Positions 63,636 to 64,000 of a stretch of 64,000 nt of DNA are shown piece by piece. Source of the DNA: Candidatus Thermoflexus japonica. GTDB taxonomy: Bacteria > Chloroflexota > Anaerolineae > Thermoflexales > Thermoflexaceae. The notes below the pieces were generated by a model. The model worked only from the letters and a program-made list of their open reading frames with translations, was not told the origin of the DNA and did no database searches. The stretch spans positions 21,009 through 85,008 of the forward strand of contig BEHY01000004.1 of assembly GCA_002898735.1 (NCBI GenBank). Reading direction: 5' to 3'. The stretch's first letter is position 1. The number at the start of each line of letters is the position of its first letter. Position numbers and translations under genes: made by a program.

Positions 63636-64000
63636 GGCAGCCGAAGGCCGTTGCCATTCCGAGCGAAAGAGGCGAGCAACGCCGTTGGCCCGGTTGCCCT
63701 GGGTGATGGAAAGCGATCCAATGGTTTCCAGGGGGCCGCCCTTCGGAAGGCACAAAGGACCGGGCCGAAAAGCAGGGCGTGCGAGAAGACGGCCCATGGC
63801 ATGGCCCACCTTGCGAGAGACCCCCTGGGCGGTTATGGCATGCGGCGTAGCGGTAACGGCCCGGGAGGGCGTGGCTTGTGGTGCGGGCGGGTGAACGAGC
63901 CGAAGGCGCGGGGTTGGCCGTATTGGGGGAGACTGCCTGCGTTTGCCCGGATTTCGACTGGAGCACGCATGGGGTTTCAGGCCGGCCAGACCAGCCAGCC
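63630..64000 (+). other. Cassette 6 (cut by window edge), carries 160-nt repeat copy 2
   Basis: Starts TTAGCC after attC5. Homologous to cassette 3 from its start, with indels up to about 63761, then 160 identical nt, then unrelated sequence. No attC is reached before the window ends, so the array continues. Confidence 0.6.
63762..63921 (+). repeat. 160-nt perfect direct repeat, copy 2
   Basis: Identical to 62091-62250. It lies in cassette 6. Confidence 0.95.

Overview
The window is 64 kb of GC-rich bacterial chromosome. Protein style (C-terminal tails of the 'YLPLV' kind, large MalT/SARP-like regulators, many P/T-rich membrane-anchored proteins) and the gene set suggest a thermophilic Chloroflexota, perhaps close to Thermoflexus. 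This placement is inference; there is no rRNA to confirm it.

Layout. 1-4.3 kb: a cut-off Ser/Thr kinase, an SDR-type epimerase and a penicillin-acylase-family hydrolase (minus strand), then a block of palindromic intergenic repeats. 4.8-6.9 kb: lepA with a clear sigma-70 promoter and a hairpin-rich leader. 6.9-21.5 kb: an accessory cluster of membrane, zinc-ribbon, prepilin-like, WD-repeat and PrsW-like proteins, ending in a 1048-residue STAND/TPR/HEAT/OmpR-BTAD (SARP-like) regulator. Three 19-bp sites with SARP-type spacing (two heptamers 11 bp apart) lie in front of genes of this cluster. 21.7-26 kb: a C45-type acyltransferase, HtrA protease, lipB, a RodZ-like protein and rplI. 26.4-30.3 kb: a Phd/PIN toxin-antitoxin pair, a rhodanese plus TusA-like pair, a beta-carbonic anhydrase and a stand-alone rpsL. 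30.3-37.3 kb: a pseudouridine synthase, polysaccharide deacetylase, tRNA-Glu, phosphoribosyltransferase, an NMT1-type ABC importer and an IclR-PPOX fusion with a promoter/operator. 37.6-47.7 kb: a molybdopterin respiratory reductase operon resembling tetrathionate reductase (FeS subunit, catalytic subunit, TorD chaperone, NrfD anchor), divergent from a three-gene sensor system (PhnD-like lipoprotein, histidine kinase, response regulator) that looks like a split TtrS plus TtrR. 47.8-60.8 kb: housekeeping genes (mltG, ruvX, ruvB, birA, S1 protein, clpC, ubiD, VOC protein, cmk, PHP protein).

60.8-64 kb is an integron. It has an internally deleted integrase (intI) in the canonical divergent orientation, a probable attI core site, five attC sites and six plus-strand gene cassettes. 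The cassettes hold a SnoaL-like gene, a small two-helix membrane ORF with an early amber codon, a DUF433/DUF5615 toxin-antitoxin pair, and apparently non-coding cassettes, two of which share 160 identical bases.

The two most interesting items are the broken integron in a probable thermophilic Chloroflexota and the SARP-like regulon at 6.9-21.5 kb, whose function I cannot assign.
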